From Eubacterium sp. CAG:274 (GTDB taxonomy: Bacteria; Bacillota; Clostridia; Lachnospirales; CAG-274): 37,385 nucleotides of DNA. The translations under genes were made by a program, and so were the position numbers. The stretch is taken from positions 181,839-219,223 of the forward strand of contig FR888497.1 in assembly GCA_000432155.1 (NCBI GenBank). Direction: 5' to 3'. A model generated the notes under the pieces. The model was given only the letters and a program-made list of their open reading frames with translations, was not told where the DNA came from and made no database searches. Shown here piece by piece: positions 15,036-23,127 of the stretch. The stretch's first letter is position 1; each line of letters starts with the position of its first letter.

Positions 15036-16916
15036 TTATTCAATATCCATTACAATAGGTAAAATCATAGGACTTCTCTTAGTCTTGTGCCATAAGTAAT
15101 CTCTTAATGTGTCTTTGATAAGAGTCTTTATATATGCCCATTCATTTGAACTGCGTCTATCACATTGTTCAAGTGCTTGCTGAACAACATTTCTTGCTTC
15201 GTCCATAAGTTCTTCAGACTCACGAACATAAACAAAACCTCTTGATATAATATCAGGACCACTTAAAATTTCGCCACTATACTTATCCATAGCAACAACA
15301 ACAATCATAAGACCGTCTTGTGATAAGTGTCGTCTATCTCTTAATACAATATTTCCTACATCGCCTACGCCAAGACCATCAACAAATACCTGACCACTAG
15401 GGACAGCGTTCTGTGTAAGTTTAGCACTTTGTTTGTTAAGTTCAAGGCAATCGCCATTAGCCATAACAAATACATTCTTCTTATCCATACCTAAATCCAT
15501 AGCTAATTTTTCGTGGCATTTAAGCATTTTGTATTCGCCATGAACTGGTACAAAATATTTAGGCTTTACAAGTGCATGAAGAACCTTTATTTCTTCTGCT
15601 CTTGCATGACCAGAAACATGAACATCCATAAGACCTTCATATATAACATCTGCACCTTTTTTCAAAAGTTCGTTTATTACTTTGTAAACACTCTTTTCGT
15701 TTCCAGGTATTGGAGAAGCTGAAATAATAACTTTATCGCTTGGCTTAATTTCAACTTGTCTGTGTTCACTTTGAGCAATTCTTGAAAGTGCAGACATAGT
15801 TTCGCCCTGACTACCAGTCATTATAATTACAAGCTGTTCATCTGTATAATTCTTAATTTCGCCAATTTCAATAAGAGTACCTTTTGGTATTGATAAATAA
15901 CCAAGTTCAATAGCTGTTTTAACTACATTTGTCATACTTCTACCAATAACGGCTACTTTTCTACTATGTTTTACGGCTGAATTAACAATCTGCTGTATTC
16001 TATCTATGTTAGATGAGAAAGTTGCAACCATAATTCGCTGACCGTCAGAATCATCAAAAATTTGTTCAAATATAGCACCTACAGAACGCTCACTCATAGT
16101 GTACCCAGGTCTTTCTACATTTGTACTTTCACACATAAATAAGAGAACACCCTTTTTACCTATTTCAGCAAATCTCTGTAAATCAATCATATCGCCCTGT
16201 ATAGGTGTAAAGTCAATTTTGAAATCGCCAGAATGAACAACAACACCCGCTGGAGTTGTAATTGCCATAGCAACTGCATCAGCAATACTGTGGTTAGAAC
16301 GAATAAACTCTACTTTAAAATTGTCGCCTATTTTAACAGTTTCGCCAGCATTTACATTGTGTCTTTCAATGCTGTTTAATAAGTTATGTTCTTTTAATTT
16401 AGCTTCAATAAGACCAATTGTAAGCTTTGTGCCATATACAGGTACTTTTAAATCTCTTAATAAGTATGGTAAAGAACCAATATGGTCCTCGTGTCCATGA
16501 GTTATTACAATACCCTTTACTTTATCTCTGTTGTTTAAAAGATAAGTAAAGTCAGGTATAACTAAGTCAATACCAAGCATATCGTCTTCAGGGAAAGCTA
16601 CACCACAGTCTAAAACAAGAATTTCATTGTCGTATTCAAAGCAAGTGATATTTTTACCTATTTCGTGAAGACCACCAAGAGGAATAACTTTAAGCTTCTT
16701 TCCACCGCCAGCTCTTTGACCTCTACCGCGTCTAGTTACTGATTTTACAATGGATTTTGTACTGCGATTATCGTCTGAAACTTTTTCCTGAATATTTTTT
16801 TCGTCGCTATTAGAAACAGTTTTTCTATTATATGTTCTTTTAGCTCTCGGCTTTTGTTCCGTTTTTTTTGTATTTTCGGCAATTACTTCCGTATCGCCAG
16901 TTTTTTTAGTATTCAA
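15036..16916 (-). CDS. rnjA: Ribonuclease J
   Basis: Metallo-beta-lactamase/beta-CASP ribonuclease with endonuclease and 5'-exonuclease activity, central to mRNA decay and rRNA maturation in Firmicutes. The zinc motif HGHEDHIG lies at residues 140-147, with HSGDFKIDFTP and the beta-CASP region (MSERSVGAIF, ASPIPGNE, HVSGHA) following. 626 residues against about 555 for Bacillus RNase J1: an extra 70-residue Lys/Arg/Thr-rich N-terminus precedes the catalytic domain. The start codon is TTG behind GGAGGTG. Confidence 0.95.
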   Translation of the reverse strand: MNTKKTGDTEVIAENTKKTEQKPRAKRTYNRKTVSNSDEKNIQEKVSDDNRSTKSIVKSVTRRGRGQRAGGGKKLKVIPLGGLHEIGKNITCFEYDNEILVLDCGVAFPEDDMLGIDLVIPDFTYLLNNRDKVKGIVITHGHEDHIGSLPYLLRDLKVPVYGTKLTIGLIEAKLKEHNLLNSIERHNVNAGETVKIGDNFKVEFIRSNHSIADAVAMAITTPAGVVVHSGDFKIDFTPIQGDMIDLQRFAEIGKKGVLLFMCESTNVERPGYTMSERSVGAIFEQIFDDSDGQRIMVATFSSNIDRIQQIVNSAVKHSRKVAVIGRSMTNVVKTAIELGYLSIPKGTLIEIGEIKNYTDEQLVIIMTGSQGETMSALSRIAQSEHRQVEIKPSDKVIISASPIPGNEKSVYKVINELLKKGADVIYEGLMDVHVSGHARAEEIKVLHALVKPKYFVPVHGEYKMLKCHEKLAMDLGMDKKNVFVMANGDCLELNKQSAKLTQNAVPSGQVFVDGLGVGDVGNIVLRDRRHLSQDGLMIVVVAMDKYSGEILSGPDIISRGFVYVRESEELMDEARNVVQQALEQCDRRSSNEWAYIKTLIKDTLRDYLWHKTKRSPMILPIVMDIE

Positions 16917-17023
16917 AACTGCACCTCCATAATTTATTTTAATATATTTTTTTATTAATTTATTTTTCTACTTTTTTACATTGGTTAAATAATGAATTTT
17001 AATAAAATTTGCACTACAAAAAA

Positions 17024-17098
17024 GCCCTACTTGGGCATTAGAAAAACATCAAGACATAGGTAGCTTTAAAATCTACCTGATAAAATATCTTAATGTTG
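17024..17098 (-). terminator. Tandem terminators upstream of rnjA
   Basis: Two structures in series on the minus strand after the DUF1292 gene. The first pairs CATTAAGATA with TGTCTTGATG (two G-U pairs) around an inner GGTAG/CTACC stem and is followed by TTTTTCT. The second is a short GCCC/GGGC stem followed by TTTTTT. Together they should isolate rnjA from the ireB operon. Confidence 0.75.
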
Positions 17099-17117
17099 AA
17101 ATCATAAGATTGAACAA

Positions 17118-17456
17118 TTACTCTGTGATTTTAACTTCGTATTCAGAATCTTCATCCTGTAAAAGTAAGAAAATTCTATTATATTCCTGCTCGTCTTCTA
17201 CAGGTTCATAAATAAAATCTTCGCCATCTGTAGAAGTTTCTTTGAATATATAAGCTTCAGGTTCATCAAGTTCATAATCTTCTTCTTTAACAAGAAGTAA
17301 GTATCTTGTATCATCAACATCAATGCCGTCAATAACATAGAAACTCTGCTGAGTACCGTCTTCTTCAGTCATTGTAATCATTTCAAAAGTTTCATCCTGA
17401 CCTTCAAACATATCAAGACCATCTAAATTTATATTTTCATCAATTCTATCGCTCAT
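17118..17456 (-). CDS. yrzB: DUF1292 protein (YrzB-like)
   Basis: A 112-residue, very acidic protein of the DUF1292 family, unknown in function but conserved next to ruvX and ireB in Firmicutes. Characteristic pieces are the TMTEEDG and YLLLVKEED segments and the IFKETSTDGED stretch. It is 10 nt after ruvX. Acidic residues fill the N-terminus and C-terminus. Confidence 0.9.
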   Translation of the reverse strand: MSDRIDENINLDGLDMFEGQDETFEMITMTEEDGTQQSFYVIDGIDVDDTRYLLLVKEEDYELDEPEAYIFKETSTDGEDFIYEPVEDEQEYNRIFLLLQDEDSEYEVKITE

Positions 17457-17466
17457 TATTAATCTC

Positions 17467-17892
17467 CTATTTTTTAGGCTTTGAGTCTAAATAGCCCTGT
17501 AAAATATACATCGCTGCCATTTTATCAATAACCTTTTTCCTTTTCGCTCTGGATAAATCTGCTTCTAAAAGAGAACGCTCTGCTGCTACAGTAGATAATC
17601 TTTCATCCCACAATTCTACTGGCAACTTCAATTCTTTTTCAAGTCTTTTTTTGAAAGCAAGAGTTTTTTCTACTCTTTCGCCCTCTGTATTATTCATATT
17701 TTTAGGCAAACCTAAAACGATGCTCTCTACGGCGTATTCTCTGCACAATTCGGAAATACGAGCAATGCTTTTTTTTAAATTATTTTCTTCTTCTCGTCTA
17801 ATAATTTCCAAACCTTGAGCAGTCCAGCCAAAAGGGTCGCACACTGCTACGCCAATAGTTTTAGAGCCAAAATCTAGTCCTAGTATTCTCAT
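17467..17892 (-). CDS. ruvX: Putative pre-16S rRNA nuclease / Holliday junction resolvase YqgF
   Basis: RNase H-fold nuclease (YqgF/RuvX) implicated in 16S rRNA 5'-end maturation and originally proposed as a resolvase. The catalytic start ILGLDFGSKTIGVAVCDP carries the first Asp at residue 7; LGLPKNMNNTEGER and DERLSTVAAERSL give the other acidic sites, with DKMAAMYILQGYLD at the end. 141 residues, normal length. Standard ireB-ruvX-yrzB operon. Confidence 0.95.
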   Translation of the reverse strand: MRILGLDFGSKTIGVAVCDPFGWTAQGLEIIRREEENNLKKSIARISELCREYAVESIVLGLPKNMNNTEGERVEKTLAFKKRLEKELKLPVELWDERLSTVAAERSLLEADLSRAKRKKVIDKMAAMYILQGYLDSKPKK

Positions 17893-17904
17893 ATTTACAA
17901 TAAA

Positions 17905-18204
17905 TTATAAATTATTTTCAATATAATAATTTATAATTTCCTCCAAAAGCTCGTCCTGTTCAATTTTAGCCATTTTCTTTCTTGCATCCTTATAGCTTGT
18001 GATGTAAGTAGGGTCACCAGAAATAATATAACCAACAAGCTGATTTACTGGATTATAGCCCTTGTCACGCATAGCCTCATAAACTTCGCATAAAGTCTGA
18101 TTTACAGGACTTCTGTCTGTACTCTGAGAATCTGAAGGCTTAATATCTTTTAAAGCTTCCTTTAAGCTGTTAAAATTTTGAGTTTCAAATAAATTTTTAC
18201 TCAT
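17905..18204 (-). CDS. ireB: IreB family regulatory phosphoprotein
   Basis: Small DUF965 protein; in Enterococcus IreB is a substrate and regulator linked to the Ser/Thr kinase IreK in envelope stress. The start giving MSKNLFETQNF is favoured because AAGGAG is well spaced; two other ATG/GTG codons lie within 9 nt upstream. Family pattern VCEVYEAMRDKGYNPVNQLVGYIISGDPTYITSYKDAR appears here with TLCEVYEAMRDKGYNP. About 99 residues. First gene of its operon. Confidence 0.93.
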   Translation of the reverse strand: MSKNLFETQNFNSLKEALKDIKPSDSQSTDRSPVNQTLCEVYEAMRDKGYNPVNQLVGYIISGDPTYITSYKDARKKMAKIEQDELLEEIINYYIENNL

Positions 18205-18256
18205 ATTCATCACACTCCTTTAAAAATATATACGACCAAACTAATATTTCCACTTT

Positions 18257-18285
18257 ATAATACTACATTTACACCAAATTTGCAA
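18257..18285 (-). promoter_or_regulatory. Promoter of the ireB-ruvX-yrzB operon
   Basis: TTGCAA and TATTAT separated by 17 nt on the minus strand, ending about 50 nt before ireB. Confidence 0.7.
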
Positions 18286-18319
18286 ATGAAATTTTCATTA
18301 AAATGGTATTTCATAGAAA

Positions 18320-19621
18320 TTATTTTACGACTGTACCTTCAACAATTTCAACACCATGTATTTTATCCAATTTCACATCAACTATTTTGTTGTTAAGATT
18401 TTCATCTGATTTAGCCAAAACCTTGATGTAGTTTGTAGTATGTCCCTGCCAAAAACCGTTTTCCATATCTTCAAAAAGTACAGGAACTGTTTTTCCTATG
18501 TTGTTATTTAAAAAGTCAATGTTCATTTTATCAGATAAAGCAATCATTTCTTTACTTCTTTGTGACTTAACATCGCCAGAAATTTGATTTTTCATTTTAG
18601 CAGCTGGAGTACCCTTTTTAGGAGAATAAGGGAAAGTATGTATTTTATCCAATTTCATTCTTTCAGCAAAAGCAAGAGATTCTTTAAAATCTTCTTCTGT
18701 TTCATCTGGGAAACCTACAATAATATCTGTTGTAATAGCAACATTAGGAAAAGCATTTCTTAATCTTTCGCAGGCCTCAGCATACTGTTCAGCATTGTAT
18801 TTTCTGTTCATTCTTTTTAAAGTTCTGTTACAGCCACTTTGTAAAGATAAGTGGTAGTGGTCACAAACCTTTGGTAATTTAGACATTCTGGCAACAAACT
18901 CGTTATCAATGGCTAAAGGTTCCATAGAACTAAAGCGTATACGCTCTATGCCGTCTACAGAATGTACCTTTTCAATAATATCTGCCAAAGTTATATTGCC
19001 CAAATCAAGGCCATAACTGGCAACATGTATACCTGTCAATACTACTTCCTTAAATCCATTTTCAGCTAATTTTTTAACTTCTTCGACAACTTCTTCTGGC
19101 TTACGGCTTCTTATTGGACCTCTTGCGTAAGGTATAATGCAGTAAGTGCAGTATCTGTTACAGCCCTCCTGTATTTTAATATATGCTCTTGTTCTGTTTG
19201 TTAGTCTGCTAATCTGTAAAGGTTCGAATTCCTTTTCACCCATAATGTCAGAAACATTGTTGACTACGCCATTTTCAGCAACATAATTTTCAACAGTTTC
19301 AACTATTTCACTACGGTTTTTAGTTCCTATAACGATGTTTATACCTTCAATTTTTGCTACTTCCTCACTTGCAACCTGTGCATAGCAACCTGTAGCTACA
19401 ACTACAGAATTAGGATTAATTCTCTTTGCACGCCTAATCATCTGTCTTGATTTTTTATCACCAAGATTAGTTACTGTGCAAGTATTAATAAGGTAAACAT
19501 CGGCATATTCTTCAAAATCAACAACTTCATAGCCCTTTTCTGTAAAAAGCTCTGCCATAGCTTCTGTATCATATAAATTAACTTTACAGCCAAGAGTAAT
19601 AAAGGCAATTTTCTTATTCAT
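18320..19621 (-). CDS. mtaB: tRNA (t6A37) methylthiotransferase MtaB
   Basis: Radical SAM enzyme adding a methylthio group to t6A37 of tRNAs reading ANN codons. The start is the ATG giving MNKKIAFITLGCKVN, with AGGAAA-type ribosome site; homologues begin here. The N-terminal methylthiotransferase domain shows conserved Cys12, then Cys in NTCTVT and GCYAQV; the radical SAM cluster EGCNRYCTYCIIPYARG is near residue 150; a TRAM-like C-terminal domain follows. About 433 residues, normal. Confidence 0.95.
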   Translation of the reverse strand: MNKKIAFITLGCKVNLYDTEAMAELFTEKGYEVVDFEEYADVYLINTCTVTNLGDKKSRQMIRRAKRINPNSVVVATGCYAQVASEEVAKIEGINIVIGTKNRSEIVETVENYVAENGVVNNVSDIMGEKEFEPLQISRLTNRTRAYIKIQEGCNRYCTYCIIPYARGPIRSRKPEEVVEEVKKLAENGFKEVVLTGIHVASYGLDLGNITLADIIEKVHSVDGIERIRFSSMEPLAIDNEFVARMSKLPKVCDHYHLSLQSGCNRTLKRMNRKYNAEQYAEACERLRNAFPNVAITTDIIVGFPDETEEDFKESLAFAERMKLDKIHTFPYSPKKGTPAAKMKNQISGDVKSQRSKEMIALSDKMNIDFLNNNIGKTVPVLFEDMENGFWQGHTTNYIKVLAKSDENLNNKIVDVKLDKIHGVEIVEGTVVK

Positions 19622-19662
19622 ATTTATTTCCTTTCTAAGCGTATCAAAACTCAATTCTTTGT

Positions 19663-19713
19663 ATTATAACATATTTCTAATATATTTGCTAGTCCTTTTA
19701 AATTCTTTATAAA
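19663..19713. promoter_or_regulatory. Divergent promoter region, mtaB / HIRAN gene
   Basis: Minus strand: extended -10 TGTTATAAT (-10 at 19663-19668) with TAGCAA 17 nt upstream, for mtaB. Plus strand: the same hexamer read as TTGCTA (19686-19691), a 16-nt spacer and TATAAA (19708-19713), for the HIRAN gene. The two would share one -35 segment. The plus-strand call is weaker. Confidence 0.4.
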
Positions 19714-19791
19714 AGTACAAATTATAGGACAATAGATGTATTACAATGTAAATGTAAAGAAAAAGAGAATAAATTTTAGGAGGTTTTAATT

Positions 19792-20151
19792 ATGAAAGAA
19801 ACATTTGTAACCGTTACAGGATTTAAACACTACTATGGTAAAAATATATTTGCTGTTGGCAGTTTAATAAAATGTGTAAAAGAACCTGACAATACCTATG
19901 ATAGTGAAGCAATAAGATGTGAATATTTTCCTTTAAAAAAGGTTGGGTATATTGCAAATAGTGTTAATACAGTAGCCAATGGTACTTCAAGTACCGGCAG
20001 AATTTATGATAGTGTTAAAAGAAAATTTTATGTAAGAGTGATGTTTGCTACCTATTCTCATATCATTTGTAAAATTGTAGAAAATACAGAGGAAGTAAGA
20101 AAAGAATATTTAAAGCAAGGGGAAAAATTTGTAGAAAAGGAATTTGATTAA
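19792..20151 (+). CDS. Stand-alone HIRAN domain protein
   Basis: A 119-residue protein that looks like a single HIRAN domain (first described in HIP116/Rad5 helicases, where it binds DNA ends). Family-like features: FVTVTGFKHYYG at the start, CVKEPDNTYDSEAIRCE and KKVGYIANSVNTV in the middle. AGGAGG precedes the ATG and a perfect terminator follows, so it is monocistronic. Bacterial stand-alone HIRAN proteins have no settled function; DNA-damage or stress roles are proposed. The charged C-terminal helix (from about residue 98) may mediate contacts. Confidence 0.8.
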   Translation: MKETFVTVTGFKHYYGKNIFAVGSLIKCVKEPDNTYDSEAIRCEYFPLKKVGYIANSVNTVANGTSSTGRIYDSVKRKFYVRVMFATYSHIICKIVENTEEVRKEYLKQGEKFVEKEFD

Positions 20152-20157
20152 ACTAAG

Positions 20158-20186
20158 GCACGCCTAATCGCGTGCTTTTTTTATTT
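20158..20186 (+). terminator. Terminator of the HIRAN gene
   Basis: GCACGC, a 6-nt loop and GCGTGC, followed by a run of seven T, beginning 7 nt after the stop codon. Confidence 0.92.
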
Positions 20187-20220
20187 TTGTGTATTTTCTA
20201 TGGCTTTTTTGGTCAAAATT

Positions 20221-20229
20221 TGTTATACT
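20221..20229 (+). promoter_or_regulatory. Extended -10 promoter of the SpoIID-domain gene
   Basis: TGTTATACT matches an extended -10 (TGnTATAAT-like). No good -35 is visible 17 nt upstream. It lies about 30 nt before the start codon of the next gene, which has AGAGGTG as ribosome site. Confidence 0.5.
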
Positions 20230-20259
20230 ATAGACAGTTATGTTTAAAGAGGTGAAAAT

Positions 20260-21561
20260 ATGAAAAAGTTGGTTTTTACTGCTGTACTTTTTGCTGGCTG
20301 TATTTTTTCAACAGTTTTTGCAAATGCACAGACAGTAAAAGTAGGTCTTGAGAGATATTTTAAAAACTCTCCGTCTATTAGTATAAGTGATAGTTTGATA
20401 AAAGTTTCTATTGGAAATGGAGCAAAAAATGCTATTGGACTTGGTAAAAGTTATGTTATGAAACCAATATCCAAAAGTTACTATTCTATTGGCAAATACT
20501 ATAAAACTTATAATTTAGCTGAAAAGCAGTTGGTGCACTATATAGGAAATAGTTGTATTCCTGTTCTTACAGATAATGGCTGGACAATATATATTACAAC
20601 TGATTCCAAAATAAGTAAAAATGGTATGACTAAGGTTGCTACTGGTGCAAATGCTGTTGTTTTATCAGTAAATGGCTATAATAAATTCATTGTTGATGGT
20701 AGTGCGTCTGCTAGAGTGTCTACAAATAATGATGTTGTAAATTTAACAAAATCAAAATATCGTGGCGAAATAGCTATGTATGTAAATAATTCAACAATTA
20801 CACCTATTAATTTTGTTGATATGGAGCAGTATCTTTATAGTGTAGTACCGTCTGAAATGCCTGGAAGTTGGTCAGTTGAGGCATTAAAAGCACAGTCTGT
20901 TGCAGCAAGAACATATACAACAAACTCTCTTGGAAAACATGGTGTATATGACCTTTGTGATACAGTTCATTGCCAGTCATACAATGGTATAAATAATGAA
21001 TATCCAAACTCTACAACAGCTGTTCAGGGTACTGCCGGAAAACGCCTTTATAGCAATAATAAACTTATTGATGCAGTTTATTTTTCTTCTGACGGTGGTG
21101 CAACCCTTTCTTCAGAAGATGTATGGAATAATGCCCTCCCATATCTTGTTGGAAAAAAAGATAATTACGAAAAGGATTGTAAAAAATGGGAGAGAATATT
21201 TACATATACTGATTTGACCAATATTGCATCTAAAAAAGGCTACGGCGTAGGAACAGTATCAGACCTTGTTGCAGGATATAATGAAAATGGAGTTGTAACT
21301 TCACTTACTTTTAAAGGTAGTGTTGGTTCAAAAACTGTAACAAAGGAAGAAATCCGTTCAGCATTTAATGTTTCTGCTGATGGTAGTCTTTCATCAAGAA
21401 ATTTTACTATTACAAAGAGTGCTAATGGTGTTACACTTACAGGAAAAGGCTATGGTCACAGTTGTGGTATGAGCCAGTATGGTGCTAAAGCTATGGCTGA
21501 GGCAGGAAAAAATTATATTGATATACTTAAATTCTACTATACAGGTGTAGAAGTTAAATAG
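20260..21561 (+). CDS. SpoIID/LytB domain protein
   Basis: Exported 433-residue protein with a signal peptide (residues 1-24, probable cleavage after ANA). The C-terminal two thirds is a SpoIID/LytB domain: YLYSVVPSEMPGSWSVEALKAQSVAARTY from about residue 188, carrying the conserved Glu, an internal Cys pair region, and GKGYGHSCGMSQYGAKAMAE near the end. SpoIID is a lytic transglycosylase acting on denuded peptidoglycan during engulfment; LytB-type members enhance autolysins in vegetative cells. With the spoIIIA, spoIVB and spo0A genes not in their usual places nearby, a vegetative cell-wall role seems likelier here. Confidence 0.88.
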   Translation: MKKLVFTAVLFAGCIFSTVFANAQTVKVGLERYFKNSPSISISDSLIKVSIGNGAKNAIGLGKSYVMKPISKSYYSIGKYYKTYNLAEKQLVHYIGNSCIPVLTDNGWTIYITTDSKISKNGMTKVATGANAVVLSVNGYNKFIVDGSASARVSTNNDVVNLTKSKYRGEIAMYVNNSTITPINFVDMEQYLYSVVPSEMPGSWSVEALKAQSVAARTYTTNSLGKHGVYDLCDTVHCQSYNGINNEYPNSTTAVQGTAGKRLYSNNKLIDAVYFSSDGGATLSSEDVWNNALPYLVGKKDNYEKDCKKWERIFTYTDLTNIASKKGYGVGTVSDLVAGYNENGVVTSLTFKGSVGSKTVTKEEIRSAFNVSADGSLSSRNFTITKSANGVTLTGKGYGHSCGMSQYGAKAMAEAGKNYIDILKFYYTGVEVK

Positions 21562-21572
21562 AAAGGAAAGTT

Positions 21573-22634
21573 ATGTTAAAGAAACAAGATTTTTATTTTG
21601 ATTTACCTGAAGAACTTATTGCACAAACTCCACTAGAAGATAGGTCATCATCAAGACTTATGGTTATGGATAGAGAAACTGGAGAGATTGAGCATAAGCA
21701 TTTTAGAGATATTACAGAATATCTTAATGAGGGAGATTGTTTAGTTTTAAACGAAACAAAGGTACTCCCAGCTAGATTGATTGGTGCTAGAAAAGACACA
21801 GGCACTAAGGTTGAAGTTCTCCTTTTAAAAAGACTTACTGACGATACTTGGGAAACCCTTGTTTATCCAGGTAAAAAAGCTAGAGTTGGTCATGTTATTG
21901 AGTTTGGCGATGGACTTTTAGAGGCAGAAGTTATTGATATTGTTGAGGAGGGTAACAGAGTTGTTAAGTTCCACTTTGATGGTATATTCGAGGAACTTTT
22001 GGATAAACTTGGTCAAATGCCTCTCCCTCCATATATTAAAGAAAAGTTAGAAGATAAGAACCGTTATCAAACTGTATATGCTAAAAATGAAGGTTCAGCG
22101 GCAGCTCCAACTGCCGGCTTACACTTTACACCACAGCTTCTTCAACAGCTTAAAGATAATGGTGTGAAAATAGCAAAACTTACACTTCATGTTGGTCTTG
22201 GTACATTTAGACCAGTTAAGGAAGATGATATTCTTGACCATAAAATGCACTCCGAATTTTATATGATTGATAAGGAAAATGCTGATATTATAAATAACGC
22301 AAGAGCAAATGGTGGTAGAATTATTGCTGTAGGTACTACAAGTACAAGAACTTTGGAATCTATTGCAGAAGAAGATGGCTTTATTCCGGTAAAAAGTGGC
22401 TGGACAGATATTTTTATCTACCCTGGCTATAAGTTTAAGGCTATAGATTGCCTTATAACTAATTTCCATTTGCCAGAATCAACACTTATTATGCTTGTTA
22501 GTGCTTTCTCTACAAGAGAAAATGTGCTTAATGCTTATAAGTGTGCTGTTGAAGAAAAGTATAGATTTTTCTCATTCGGTGACGCTATGTTTTTAAAAAC
22601 AAATGCACCCAAAACAGGTAAGTTCAGGGCTTAA
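21573..22634 (+). CDS. queA: S-adenosylmethionine:tRNA ribosyltransferase-isomerase
   Basis: Makes epoxyqueuosine by transferring the ribosyl part of SAM to preQ1 in tRNA. The 353-residue protein has the family start FYFDLPEELIAQTPLEDRSSSRLMV, then NEGSAAAPTAGLHFT near residue 170, HVGLGTFRPV and the C-terminal DCLITNFHLPESTLIMLVSAF. Length is normal (about 342-360). It is 11 nt after the SpoIID-domain gene. In many Firmicutes tgt follows immediately; here the accessory island begins instead. Confidence 0.96.
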   Translation: MLKKQDFYFDLPEELIAQTPLEDRSSSRLMVMDRETGEIEHKHFRDITEYLNEGDCLVLNETKVLPARLIGARKDTGTKVEVLLLKRLTDDTWETLVYPGKKARVGHVIEFGDGLLEAEVIDIVEEGNRVVKFHFDGIFEELLDKLGQMPLPPYIKEKLEDKNRYQTVYAKNEGSAAAPTAGLHFTPQLLQQLKDNGVKIAKLTLHVGLGTFRPVKEDDILDHKMHSEFYMIDKENADIINNARANGGRIIAVGTTSTRTLESIAEEDGFIPVKSGWTDIFIYPGYKFKAIDCLITNFHLPESTLIMLVSAFSTRENVLNAYKCAVEEKYRFFSFGDAMFLKTNAPKTGKFRA

Positions 22635-22672
22635 AGATTAGGTTGGATAAACATATAACTGAATTATTCATT

Positions 22673-22700
22673 CAAAGTAGGTTTAAACGCCCTACTTTTA
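22673..22700 (+). terminator. Terminator of queA
   Basis: AAGTAGG and CCTACTT (extended by A-T pairs) around TTTAAACGC, followed by TTTAC. Located about 40 nt after the queA stop. Confidence 0.65.
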
Positions 22701-22749
22701 CAAAAGTTTGATTGAATAAAAACTTTATATTTTGTATATTTATAAAAAG

Positions 22750-22782
22750 GAGATTGCTAGAAATAGACAGTCTCTTTTTTGA
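22750..22782 (+). terminator. Second plus-strand terminator
   Basis: GAGATTG and CAGTCTC (7 bp, one G-U pair) around an 11-nt loop, then six T. No gene lies between it and the queA terminator; it may be a backup terminator marking the edge of the accessory island. Confidence 0.6.
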
Positions 22783-22787
22783 TGTTA

Positions 22788-22819
22788 AAAAGCACCATTG
22801 AATTAACTTCAAAAGTGCT
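22788..22819 (-). terminator. Island terminator-like element, copy 1
   Basis: On the minus strand AAAGCAC and GTGCTTT pair, followed by TTAAC. The stem, the CACTTTTGA segment and the TTAA loop recur after two other genes of the island (24077-24112 and 24620-24660), suggesting a shared cassette end. Confidence 0.6.
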
Positions 22820-23032
22820 TTATCTCATTATTTCTATAGTTTCTATCTCAGGTAGAGTGATTTCAATTATCCCTCTTTCATAGTTTTTTGTTTCAATACC
22901 AATTGCAGGAATCCCAGGTTCGTTATCAATTGCCCTCACAAATAAACAACAAAAACCTTCAATTATACTACTATCAGTACAATGAATTCTTAAATTTTTT
23001 CCCTGATATGAACTTAATTCCTTTTCTGTCAT
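22820..23032 (-). CDS. Small beta-rich immunity-like protein
   Basis: A 70-residue protein, mainly beta strands, with an Sm/LSM-like look: GKNLRIHCTDSSIIEGFC resembles the first two strands of that fold. No confirmed family. Its ATG overlaps the TGA of a toxin-like C-terminal remnant (23029-23127), a 4-nt ATGA overlap typical of toxin-immunity gene pairs. I infer it is the surviving cognate immunity protein of that lost toxin. The terminator-like element begins just after its stop. Confidence 0.65.
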   Translation of the reverse strand: MTEKELSSYQGKNLRIHCTDSSIIEGFCCLFVRAIDNEPGIPAIGIETKNYERGIIEITLPEIETIEIMR

Positions 23033-23127
23033 AATTCTTTACTCCATTTTAATTTTCTATCAGTAGGAACAATATGTATACCATTTTTACTGTAATGTAT
23101 AATTATCTTTGATGTAGGTTTCCCCTG
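23029..23127 (-). pseudogene. C-terminal remnant of a polymorphic toxin
   Basis: A 32-codon open stretch with no start codon, in a frame different from both neighbours. It contains GKPTSKIIIHYSKNGIHIVP, which resembles the strand-rich C-terminal end (HYSKTGTHIVP-type) of polymorphic toxin type 50-like domains. Its TGA overlaps the ATG of the downstream immunity-like gene by the pattern ATGA. Upstream it merges into the 3' end of the preceding gene at a GGGG run, which looks like a recombination or frameshift junction. Family assignment is from memory and needs a profile search. Confidence 0.6.

Noticed and set aside
22750..22782. CRISPR or repeat-array signal
   Set aside because: No regularly spaced direct repeats with unique spacers exist anywhere in the window; the repeats seen are terminators, paralogues or the TGTAACAT cluster with irregular spacing.
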